Assembly: GCA_016206405.1 (NCBI GenBank)
Contig: JACQRQ010000127.1
Span: 1 to 18,246, forward strand
Reading direction: 5' to 3'
From: Elusimicrobiota bacterium
GTDB taxonomy: Bacteria > Elusimicrobiota > Elusimicrobia > O2-12-FULL-59-9
DNA: 18,246 nt
Positions 1 through 6,037 of this stretch are shown here, in pieces. The notes under the pieces were generated by a model. It was not told the origin of the DNA and made no database searches. It saw only the letters and a program-made list of their open reading frames with translations. Made by a program: the position numbers and the translations under genes. Every line of letters begins with the position of its first letter. Within the stretch, counting starts at the first letter, position 1.

Positions 1-104
1 CCTTACTGCCGCTTCACCCCATCGCTCCGCTCCGGGGTTACACTATCTGCCTCCGGCAGCGTTCGGGTACCCTTCGAATCTTTCCTATAATTCCGCCGTA
101 AAGC
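1..104. other. Gene-free stretch with short inverted repeats, 3' of tRNA-Ser
   Basis: No reading frame is supported here. The stretch lies immediately downstream of the tRNA (minus strand) and is rich in small inverted repeats. ACCCC at 16-20 can pair with GGGGT at 34-38. CTGCC at 47-51 can pair with GGCAG at 55-59, and CTGCCG at 6-11 can alternatively pair with CGGCAG at 54-59. GGGTACCC at 65-72 and TTCGAA at 73-78 are adjacent palindromes, and CCGCC at 93-97 faces GGCGG at 106-110 inside the tRNA end. It could be a processed tRNA trailer, a small structured RNA, or the end of an old element inserted at the tRNA. I do not recognise a known RNA family. Confidence 0.3.
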
Positions 105-194
105 TGGCGGAAGGGGTGGGATTCGAACCCACGAGGGGAGTTACCCCCTACCGCTTTTCGAGAGCGGCGGTATCAACCACTCACCCACCCTTCC
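105..194 (-). tRNA. tRNA-Ser (anticodon CGA), CCA encoded
   Basis: Read on the minus strand this folds as a complete class II tRNA of 90 nt. The 7-bp acceptor GGAAGGG pairs with CCCTTCC, followed by discriminator G and an encoded CCA. The D-arm stem is GGT/ACC. The anticodon stem CCGCT/AGCGG closes the loop CTCGAAA, giving anticodon CGA (reads UCG serine codons). The long variable arm AGGGG/CCCCT and the T-arm GTGGG TTCGAAT CCCAC complete it. The long variable arm and G73 are serine identity features. Confidence 0.96.
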
Positions 195-223
195 ACTTGT
201 CGCGCCCTGTGACCGAGCCCTAT

Positions 224-275
224 GGCGAGGAAATGCCGCTTTCAGAATTTTCCGGAAAGGCGGCCGAGCCTCGCC
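224..275. repeat. Long imperfect inverted repeat (two-part stem)
   Basis: The outer arm GGCGAGG (224-230) is complementary to CCTCGCC (269-275). Within it GCCGCTTTC is complementary to GAAAGGCGGC apart from one bulged G. Together they give about 16 base pairs around a loop of roughly 11 bases. There is no T-tract on either side, so it is not an ordinary intrinsic terminator. It lies between tRNA-Ser (minus) and smpB (plus), so it would sit in the 5' leader of the tRNA transcript if that starts near 311. Its function is unknown. Confidence 0.5.
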
Positions 276-311
276 TTTGGCGTTTGGTTCCTCGTCGCTG
301 GGGAATTTAAG

Positions 312-323
312 TATACTAGTATA
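312..323. promoter_or_regulatory. Palindromic TATACTAGTATA, possible shared -10 element
   Basis: A perfect 12-base palindrome supplies a TATACT hexamer on each strand. On the plus strand it would place a transcription start near 324, about 28 bases before the smpB ATG at 352. On the minus strand it could drive the tRNA-Ser leader. No good -35 hexamer lies at 16-18 bases on either side, so the promoter call is weak. An operator is an alternative. Confidence 0.35.
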
Positions 324-351
324 AAGGAAAGCGGCGGGTAAAGGCGTTAGC

Positions 352-822
352 ATGGGCAAAAAGGAATTGGAAAATATAACCGTAGCGACCAACCGCAAGG
401 CGCGGCATGAGTATCACATTTTGGATGCTGTGGAGGCAGGCATCTGCCTCAAGGGGCCGGAGGTCAAATCGCTGCGCGCCAAGCAGGCCACTTTGGAGCA
501 CAGTTTCGCGCGCGTCGACGACGGAGAGGTGTTTTTGCACAATGTCCATATCGCCCCGTACCAGCAGACCGCCTTCGAAAGCTTGGATCCGAGCCGGACT
601 CGAAAATTGCTTTTGAATAAAATAGAAATTAAAAGGTTGAGCGGACAGCCCAAAGGGGTGACCCTGATCCCGTTGGAGATGTATTTCAACCGGCGCGGCT
701 TCGCCAAGGTTCGCATCGCGGTGTGCAAGGGCAAACAGGGCCCGGACAAAAGACAAGAATTGCGAGCGCGCGCGGTGCGCCGTGAGCTGGAGAGAGATTT
801 TAAGGGGAAATTTAAAATCTAA
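352..822 (+). CDS. smpB: SsrA-binding protein SmpB
   Basis: 156 residues, the usual SmpB length. SmpB binds tmRNA and delivers it with EF-Tu to ribosomes stalled on mRNAs lacking a stop codon (trans-translation). Family signatures are visible: an N-terminal segment with NRKARHEY, then G-x-E-V-K-S-L-R near residues 35-42, DGEVFLHNVHIAPY near 57-70, and RTRKLLL near 82-88. The basic C-terminal tail contains GKQGPDKRQELRAR, the counterpart of the family GKKxxDKR tail that enters the decoding centre. The start at 352 is the natural family start, with a weak AAAGG at 340-344 upstream. The gene stands alone, and its last 11 bases overlap the convergent barrel-protein gene. No ssrA gene is recognisable in the window. 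Confidence 0.96.
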   Translation: MGKKELENITVATNRKARHEYHILDAVEAGICLKGPEVKSLRAKQATLEHSFARVDDGEVFLHNVHIAPYQQTAFESLDPSRTRKLLLNKIEIKRLSGQPKGVTLIPLEMYFNRRGFAKVRIAVCKGKQGPDKRQELRARAVRRELERDFKGKFKI

Positions 823-1570
823 GGGAGACGCCGCCGTCGATGGCGTTGACCTTATGAGTCCTGGTGTACGCGCCGTAAAGATAAACCAGCGGAAGCGGCT
901 TGAGGTTGATCCCCAGGGTAAAGCGGGGTTCGGTGGCGCTCGCGGTCAATCCCACCAAAGAAGCGGTGTTGGCGGATTTGATGCGCAGGCGCGTGCGGTC
1001 CACTCCCACGGCCATATACGGCTTGATGATCGGAATGTTGAGGGACATGACGGCGTCGGCACCGAAGTGCGTGGCCGAAAAATAGTCATGCGAGACGGAA
1101 TTGGCCATGCCCGCGACCAAAAGCTGGGGCGCCAAGGGCACGTCCATGAATTTGAAGATGCTGAAGCGCAGCCCGCCTCCCGCCATCGTGAAATTTGAAA
1201 ATGAAATGCCGCGCACGAAGGCGTCGATTTGAAGCGGCAGACCCAGGTCCAGCTGGATATAGGGCAAGCCGAAGGCTTTGACGCCGGCGCTCTTTAAAAC
1301 CGCGTTGTCCGGGTCAGGCTTCATGATGGCGCTGGCTTTGATGGAGACCTCAAAGCCGGGGAATCCCAGAATGCGGCCGAGGTGGGCTTTATTGGACCCG
1401 ACCAAAGTGCCGATATCCTTCGCAAACGGTTTCAGGGCGCTTTGGGAAATGTTGGACTTGAAGTCCTTGAAGGAGTCGGCGCGGACGCTCAAATTCGCGC
1501 ACCCCAACAAAAGAATCGCGAGAGCCCCCGCTCTCAACCGGCCGGTCCAATTGAATTTAGTGTCCTTCAT
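812..1570 (-). CDS. Small exported beta-rich protein, probable outer-membrane barrel
   Basis: 252 residues. The N-terminus has basic residues, then a hydrophobic core at about 14-27. Two processing sites are possible: a lipobox LLGC with Cys24, or a signal peptidase I site VRA before Asp32. The rest is rich in alternating polar/hydrophobic stretches with many Gly and aromatics, no internal transmembrane helix, and a final Arg-Phe, as is common for Gram-negative outer-membrane barrels. Residues such as YLYGAYTRTHKVN near the end suit a last barrel strand. I recognise no named family. The ATG at 1570 is preceded by AGGAG at good spacing. It follows mdh by 134 bases and has its own promoter at 1624-1652, so it is probably a separate unit. 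The 3' end overlaps smpB. Confidence 0.75.
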   Translation of the reverse strand: MKDTKFNWTGRLRAGALAILLLGCANLSVRADSFKDFKSNISQSALKPFAKDIGTLVGSNKAHLGRILGFPGFEVSIKASAIMKPDPDNAVLKSAGVKAFGLPYIQLDLGLPLQIDAFVRGISFSNFTMAGGGLRFSIFKFMDVPLAPQLLVAGMANSVSHDYFSATHFGADAVMSLNIPIIKPYMAVGVDRTRLRIKSANTASLVGLTASATEPRFTLGINLKPLPLVYLYGAYTRTHKVNAIDGGVSLRF

Positions 1571-1623
1571 GGCAGCTCCTTGGGAAAATTCTCGCCCGGC
1601 AATGCGGCAACCGGGATGCCGAA

Positions 1624-1652
1624 ATGGTAACCTTTTTCACCAATGCAGTCAA
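1624..1652 (-). promoter_or_regulatory. Sigma-70-type promoter for the barrel-protein gene
   Basis: On the minus strand TTGACT (1652-1647) is followed by exactly 17 bases and TACCAT (1629-1624). The predicted start near 1617 gives a leader of about 47 bases before the ATG at 1570. The -35 matches consensus at 5 of 6 positions and the -10 at 4 of 6. A small perfect stem (GCGTTG/CAACGC, 1657-1673) lies just upstream but has no T-tract, so it is not a convincing terminator for mdh. Confidence 0.6.
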
Positions 1653-1704
1653 GCCTGCGTTGGAATGCAACGCGGCGGCCGCAGCACGGCGTCGTTCCCG
1701 TTGC

Positions 1705-2640
1705 TTAGGCGGGCAGAGCGGCGCACAACTCCTTGACCGCGGAGGATGATTTTTGAAGCGCGACGCGCTCGTTGACGGTCAAATTGAGCTGAAGAATCTG
1801 CTCGATGCCGCGCGCGCCGAGCTTGACCGGCACCCCCACGAAAATGCCCTCGATGCCGTATTCGCCCTCCAAATAGGCGGCGCAAGGCATGATCTTTTTC
1901 TTGTCTTTGAGGATGGCCTCGACCATCTCGGCCACGCTGGCGCTGGGAGCGTAATAGGCGCTTCCCGTCTTCAGGAGCTTCACGATTTCGGCTCCCCCGT
2001 CGCGCGTCCTCTGGATGATGGCGTCGAGCTTATCCTGGGGCAGGAGCTCGCCCACCGGGACTCCCGCCACGGTGCAGAAGCGAGTTATGGGCACCATGGT
2101 GTCCCCGTGGCCGCCCAGAACGAGGGTTTGGACGTTGTCCACGGACACATTCAAGGCCTCGGCCAAAAAGGTTTTCATCCGGGCCGAGTCGAGAACTCCC
2201 GCCATGCCGATAACCCGGTGCTTGGGGAAACCGCTGGTCTTTAAGGCCACTTGGCACATGGCGTCCAACGGGTTGGAGACGATGATGAGGATGCTGTTTG
2301 GGGATTTGCGGGCCGCTTCCAGCGTGACGCTCTTGACGATGTTGGCGTTGGTTTTTAAGAGGTCATCGCGGCTCATCCCGGGTTTGCGCGGCAAGCCGGC
2401 GGTGATGACTACGATGTCTGAGCCGGCGGTCGGCTCATAGTCTGTGGCGCCGACGACCTTGGAATCATAGCCGTAAACCGGGCCCGATTCCAGGATGTCG
2501 AGGGCTTTTCCCGCAGGCATGCCCTCCATTTGCGGGATGTCCACCACCACGATGTCGCCCACTTCCATTTCCGCCAATCGCTGCGCCAAAGTCGCGCCCA
2601 CGTTTCCGGCGCCGATGACCGTAATTTTTTTTCGTGCCAT
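1705..2640 (-). CDS. mdh: Malate dehydrogenase (LDH-like type)
   Basis: 311 residues, typical for the NAD-dependent LDH-like malate dehydrogenases that interconvert malate and oxaloacetate in the cytoplasm. Visible features are the Rossmann motif GAGNVG at 10-15, Asp34 at the end of the second strand (favours NAD), and the mobile-loop pair Arg85 and Arg91 in LPRKPGMSRDDLL. SNP is at 122-124, with substrate Arg154, Asp151 and catalytic His178 in GGHGD. An Arg at position 85 rather than Gln indicates malate rather than lactate. The start is fixed by a strong AAGGAGGAGG (2645-2654) that overlaps the stop codon of the carboxyltransferase gene 12 bases upstream. This is the last gene of the methylmalonyl-CoA operon. 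It would draw off or supply oxaloacetate for the carboxyltransferase reaction. Confidence 0.95.
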   Translation of the reverse strand: MARKKITVIGAGNVGATLAQRLAEMEVGDIVVVDIPQMEGMPAGKALDILESGPVYGYDSKVVGATDYEPTAGSDIVVITAGLPRKPGMSRDDLLKTNANIVKSVTLEAARKSPNSILIIVSNPLDAMCQVALKTSGFPKHRVIGMAGVLDSARMKTFLAEALNVSVDNVQTLVLGGHGDTMVPITRFCTVAGVPVGELLPQDKLDAIIQRTRDGGAEIVKLLKTGSAYYAPSASVAEMVEAILKDKKKIMPCAAYLEGEYGIEGIFVGVPVKLGARGIEQILQLNLTVNERVALQKSSSAVKELCAALPA

Positions 2641-2652
2641 AGAGCCTCCTCC

Positions 2653-4191
2653 TTACAAGGGTATATTGCCGTGTTTCTTTTCCGGCGCAGACGTTTTTTT
2701 GTTCGCAAGAAAATCGAAGGCGCGGATCACCTTCATCCGCGTCTGTTTTGCGGGGATGACCTCATCGATGTAGCCGCGTTTGGCGGCGATATAGGGGGTG
2801 GTAAAGTGGTCGGCGTACTGCTTGATCTTTTCGCCGAGCGCTCGCTGCGGGTCCTTGGACTGCCGGATTTCCTTGGCGTATAAAATGTTCACCGCTCCCT
2901 GGGGCCCCATGACCGCGATTTGCGCGCTGGGCCAGGCAAAATTGAAGTCGGCGCGGATGTGTTTGGAGCCCATGACGTCGTAGGCCCCGCCGTAAGCTTT
3001 GCGCAAAATAACCGTCACTTTGGGCACCGTGGCTTCGCAATAGGCGTACAGCAGTTGGGCGCCGTGGCGGATGATGCCCCCGCGTTCCTGCTCCAGTCCC
3101 GGCCAGTAGCCCGGCACGTCCACCAAAGTCAAAAGCGGGATGTTGAAGGCGTCGCAAAAACGAACGAAACGCCCGCCCTTTTCGCTGGCCGCGATATCCA
3201 GGGCCCCGGACAGGTGCTGGGAGTTGTTGGCCACCACCCCGATGGAGCGGCCGTTTAAACGGATAAAACCGGTCACGAGGTTCGGCGCGAAGTTCTTGTG
3301 CGCCTCGAGAAACTCTCCTTCATCGGCGATTTCGCGGATGACCGATTGCACGGGGTAGGGCTTTTTGGGGTCGCCTTCCGAGAGGCTTTGCAGCCTCGGG
3401 CTGAGCCGGGTCTGCGGATCGCGCGTCGCGCGCCGTGAGGCCGTTTGGAAGCAGTTTTGGGGAAGGTAATCGAGCAAGCTCCGTATTTGGCGGAAGCAGT
3501 CCGGCTCGCTTCCCGCCACGAAATGGCACACGCCGCTGACGCGCGAATGCACCGCCGCGCCGCCCAGCTTTTCGAAGTCGGTCGTCTCTCCGGTGGCGGC
3601 TTTGACCACCTCGGGTCCGGTGATGAACATGTAGCTTGAGCCCTCGACCATGTAAACGAAATCCGTCATCGCCGGCGAATAGACCGCCCCGCCCGCGCAG
3701 GGCCCCAGAATGGCCGTGATCTGCGGAACTCGCCCGGAGGCTTGGACGTTGCGGTAAAAAATCTCCGCGTAGCCTCCGAGGCTGTCAACGCCTTCCTGTA
3801 TCCGGGCGCCTCCGGAATCGCAGATGCCGATCACGGGAACGCCGTTTTCGACCGCCAAATCCATGATTTTGCAGATTTTTTTGGCGTGCGCCAAGCCGAG
3901 CGCCCCCCCCAGCACCGTAAAATCCTGGGAAAACGCGCACACGTCCCGGCCGTTGATTTTTCCGAACCCGGCGACGACTCCGTCCCCGGGGAGATTTTTT
4001 TCAGAAAGCCCGAAGTCGGCGCACTGGCTTTGAACCATGAGGTCGAGCTCCTGGAAGCTGCCTTCATCGAGCAGATATTCCATGCGCTGCCGCGCCAGCC
4101 ATTTTCCCTTCGCCCGCTGGGATTTGGCCCTCACGGGGTCGGGAGTTCTGAGGGCTTGGGTGCGCTCCGCAAGGTCCTTCGTTCTTTCCAT
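2653..4191 (-). CDS. mmdA/pccB: Acyl-CoA carboxylase/decarboxylase carboxyltransferase subunit (propionyl/methylmalonyl-CoA type)
   Basis: 512 residues from the ATG at 4191, the usual size. The frame stays open to 4254, but that extension overlaps mce and is not family-like. Two crotonase-fold halves are visible. The N-half has GICDSGGARIQEGV and GPCAGGAVYSPA, and the C-half has VDVPGYWPGLEQERGG, RKAYGGAYDVMGSK and the family ending KKHGNIPL. The Asp in AYDVM, near residue 405, is the position that in actinobacterial carboxylases is linked to propionyl-CoA preference. The protein moves the carboxyl group between biotin and acyl-CoA. It could belong to propionyl-CoA carboxylase, methylmalonyl-CoA decarboxylase or transcarboxylase, and the missing partner subunits leave this open. 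It starts 4 bases after the mce stop and has only a weak ribosome site, which suggests translational coupling. Confidence 0.93.
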   Translation of the reverse strand: MERTKDLAERTQALRTPDPVRAKSQRAKGKWLARQRMEYLLDEGSFQELDLMVQSQCADFGLSEKNLPGDGVVAGFGKINGRDVCAFSQDFTVLGGALGLAHAKKICKIMDLAVENGVPVIGICDSGGARIQEGVDSLGGYAEIFYRNVQASGRVPQITAILGPCAGGAVYSPAMTDFVYMVEGSSYMFITGPEVVKAATGETTDFEKLGGAAVHSRVSGVCHFVAGSEPDCFRQIRSLLDYLPQNCFQTASRRATRDPQTRLSPRLQSLSEGDPKKPYPVQSVIREIADEGEFLEAHKNFAPNLVTGFIRLNGRSIGVVANNSQHLSGALDIAASEKGGRFVRFCDAFNIPLLTLVDVPGYWPGLEQERGGIIRHGAQLLYAYCEATVPKVTVILRKAYGGAYDVMGSKHIRADFNFAWPSAQIAVMGPQGAVNILYAKEIRQSKDPQRALGEKIKQYADHFTTPYIAAKRGYIDEVIPAKQTRMKVIRAFDFLANKKTSAPEKKHGNIPL

Positions 4192-4195
4192 AATT

Positions 4196-4600
4196 TTATC
4201 CGGCGCCGGTCTCCACCAGTTCGATGAGAACGCCGAGCGTGGCCCGGGGATCAAGAAAACAGACGCGCCCGCCGCGGGAGCCGGTCCGGAGCCCCGGGGC
4301 GACGCAAGGAAACCCAGCCGTCCGGCTCTTCTCGGCCGCGCCGGAGACGTCTTGGACGGCGAAAGCCAAATGGTGCAATCCGGGTCCGCGCCGGTCCAGG
4401 AATTTGGAGATTGGGCCTCCGGCGCCGGCGGGCTCCAAAAACTCCAAGCGAGCGCCCTCCAGATCCACGAAAGCGACTCGGACTTTCTCGCCGGCCACCT
4501 CTTCCACAGGGCCGGCGCTCAGCCCCAGGACCGTTTCATAGAACGGCAGGGCTTTTTCTATTTTTTCAACGGCGATTCCGACGTGATCCAATCTTCGCAT
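4196..4600 (-). CDS. mce: Methylmalonyl-CoA epimerase
   Basis: 134 residues with a vicinal-oxygen-chelate (glyoxalase) fold pattern. It interconverts (R)- and (S)-methylmalonyl-CoA, linking the mutase to the carboxyltransferase. The likely metal ligands are His6 in LDHVGIA, Glu53 in RLEFLEP, one of His76/His77 in GLHHLAF, and Glu127 in GVLIELVE. The usual FLHP before the last strand reads FLDP here, a minor change. The first 35 bases overlap the end of meaB. The ATG at 4600 is preceded by AGGAAG with an A-rich spacer, supporting this start. Its position between meaB and the carboxyltransferase gene fits the assignment over other glyoxalase-fold enzymes. Confidence 0.93.
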   Translation of the reverse strand: MRRLDHVGIAVEKIEKALPFYETVLGLSAGPVEEVAGEKVRVAFVDLEGARLEFLEPAGAGGPISKFLDRRGPGLHHLAFAVQDVSGAAEKSRTAGFPCVAPGLRTGSRGGRVCFLDPRATLGVLIELVETGAG

Positions 4601-5576
4601 TTTTTTCTTCCTGCCGGGAGTGTTTTCGGGGCTGTGCCGCCAAAGAGTCCCACAGCAGGCGCTTGGCCAGAGAAAGGGGATCGGCCTGCCGGTCCACCAG
4701 CATTTCTATGTGCTCGGCCTTGATGCGGCCGAGCGCGTTCTGAAGGATTTTTCTCTCGATGTAGAGGCTCAATTCCTTGGTCAACTGCCGGCGAAGCCTT
4801 TGCTGCCTCTGGCCGCTCTCGCTCAAATTCCGCCAGTGGTCGGCGCAGGCTTGCAGCAGGGCCGGCAGGCCTTCGTTGAGTTTGGTCGAGACAGGCAGCA
4901 CGGGGCGCTTCCATCCATGGGTTGACTCCGGCAAAAGCCCGAGAGCCTTTTTAAGGTCGGCGAGAGTTTTATCCTTGTCGGCCAGATCCGCCTTGTTCAC
5001 CACGAAAATGTCCGCGATTTCCATCGCGCCGGCTTTCATCGCCTGGATTTCGTCGCCCAAAGACGGAGTGGTGACGTAGGCGACGGTGTCGGCCACGTCC
5101 GCGATGTCGACCTCATCCTGTCCCGTTCCGGTCGTTTCGATGATGATTTTGTCGCTGCCGAAGGCTTCCAGAACATGGATGGCGCCGAAAATGGAGGCCG
5201 GGATTCCGCCCACCCTGCCTCGCGAGGCCAGGCTGCGTATGAAGATTCTTTCATCCAAGGCGTGGCGCTGTATCCGGAGGCGATCGCCCAAGAAGGCGCC
5301 GCCGCTCATCGCGCTGGAGGGGTCGACCACCAGCACCCCCACGCGCAGGTTTTGCGCCCTGAAAAGCGGGAGGAGCTCGTTGATCAGGCTGCTCTTGCCG
5401 CTTCCGGGAGGGCCGCACAGGCCGATTTTATGGCATTTGCCGGAAAAAGGGAAAAGGTGGCGGGAAAGCTCTTCGTAGCCCGTCTCTTCATCGGTCACGA
5501 TGGATAGGGCTCGCGCGGTCGCGGCATGGTCGGACTGGGTGATCTTTTGAACCAGAAAATGCGGAGTGGAGATCAC
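4566..5576 (-). CDS. meaB: Methylmalonyl-CoA mutase-associated GTPase MeaB (ArgK family)
   Basis: 336 residues. This P-loop G-protein chaperone gates B12 loading and protects methylmalonyl-CoA mutase from inactivation. Motifs are a Walker A at 55-63 (GPPGSGKSS), DPSS at 85-88, GGAFLGDRLRI after it, ETTGTGQDEVDIAD at about 147-160 (the family ETxGxGQ), and NKAD at 194-197 for guanine specificity. The start is GTG (5574-5576), overlapping the mcmA2 stop as GTGA. There is no Shine-Dalgarno sequence. Instead a run of eight A precedes the start, so translation probably depends on termination-reinitiation from mcmA2 or on frameshifting (see findings). The C-terminus is rich in basic residues and overlaps mce. 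Confidence 0.95.
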   Translation of the reverse strand: MISTPHFLVQKITQSDHAATARALSIVTDEETGYEELSRHLFPFSGKCHKIGLCGPPGSGKSSLINELLPLFRAQNLRVGVLVVDPSSAMSGGAFLGDRLRIQRHALDERIFIRSLASRGRVGGIPASIFGAIHVLEAFGSDKIIIETTGTGQDEVDIADVADTVAYVTTPSLGDEIQAMKAGAMEIADIFVVNKADLADKDKTLADLKKALGLLPESTHGWKRPVLPVSTKLNEGLPALLQACADHWRNLSESGQRQQRLRRQLTKELSLYIERKILQNALGRIKAEHIEMLVDRQADPLSLAKRLLWDSLAAQPRKHSRQEEKNAKIGSRRNRR

Positions 5577-6037
5577 TTTTTTTTAAAATAAGCGTTGAGA
5601 TAATCAACGATGTTTTGGGTGGGCGTCCCCGGCCCAAAGATGGCGCGGATGCCTTTGCGCTTGAGCTTGGGGACGTCCTCGTCGGGAATTATCCCGCCGC
5701 CAAAAATCAAAACATCCTCCATGCCGTTTTTTTTGAGCAAATCGGCCACTTTCGGAAACAGGGTCATATGGGCGCCGGACAGGAGAGAAAGGCCCACGGC
5801 GTCCACGTCTTCTTGGAGAGCGGTCTGGGCGATCATCTCCGGCGTCTGCCGTATTCCGGTGTAAATGACCTCAAAGCCCGCGTCCCGGAGCGTTTGGACG
5901 ATCACCTTGGCGCCCCGGTCGTGGCCGTCCAAGCCCGGCTTGGCGACCAGAATGCGGGCGGGGGGCTCAAGGCGGGGAGAGTGCGCGGCTGAAACGGCGC
6001 CGGGAGCTTCCGGAATTTTGGCGGGCCGGGGACTCAT
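5573..6037 (-). CDS. mcmA2: Methylmalonyl-CoA mutase, B12-binding small subunit
   Basis: 154 residues from the ATG at 6037. A TTG two codons upstream (6043) is possible but less likely, because the ATG forms an ATGA overlap with the upstream stop and has GAGG at good spacing. After a proline-rich lead of about 26 residues comes one cobalamin-binding domain. It has DGHDRG at 37-42 (the DxHxxG motif, His39 being the lower cobalt ligand), SLLSGAH at 84-90 and GGG at 113-115. This is the C-terminal domain of methylmalonyl-CoA mutase encoded separately, as in archaeal-type enzymes. Its catalytic partner mcmA1 lies about 2.9 kb upstream in the same operon, separated by pilB and the GAF/HD-GYP gene. 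Confidence 0.95.
   Translation of the reverse strand: MSPRPAKIPEAPGAVSAAHSPRLEPPARILVAKPGLDGHDRGAKVIVQTLRDAGFEVIYTGIRQTPEMIAQTALQEDVDAVGLSLLSGAHMTLFPKVADLLKKNGMEDVLIFGGGIIPDEDVPKLKRKGIRAIFGPGTPTQNIVDYLNAYFKKK

Noticed and set aside
1..104. SRP RNA or tmRNA fragment next to smpB
   Set aside because: None of the conserved SRP loop sequences or the tmRNA tRNA-like 3' end could be found on either strand.
1655..1675. Intrinsic terminator after mdh
   Set aside because: The GCGTTG/CAACGC stem is real but is short and has no following T-tract on the minus strand.
4192..4254. Upstream extension of the carboxyltransferase frame (start at 4254)
   Set aside because: It lies inside mce and the extra residues do not resemble the family. 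The ATG at 4191 gives the usual N-terminus.
4037..4723. 228-codon plus-strand frame across mce and meaB
   Set aside because: Shadow of two recognised overlapping genes, with no family features or ribosome site.
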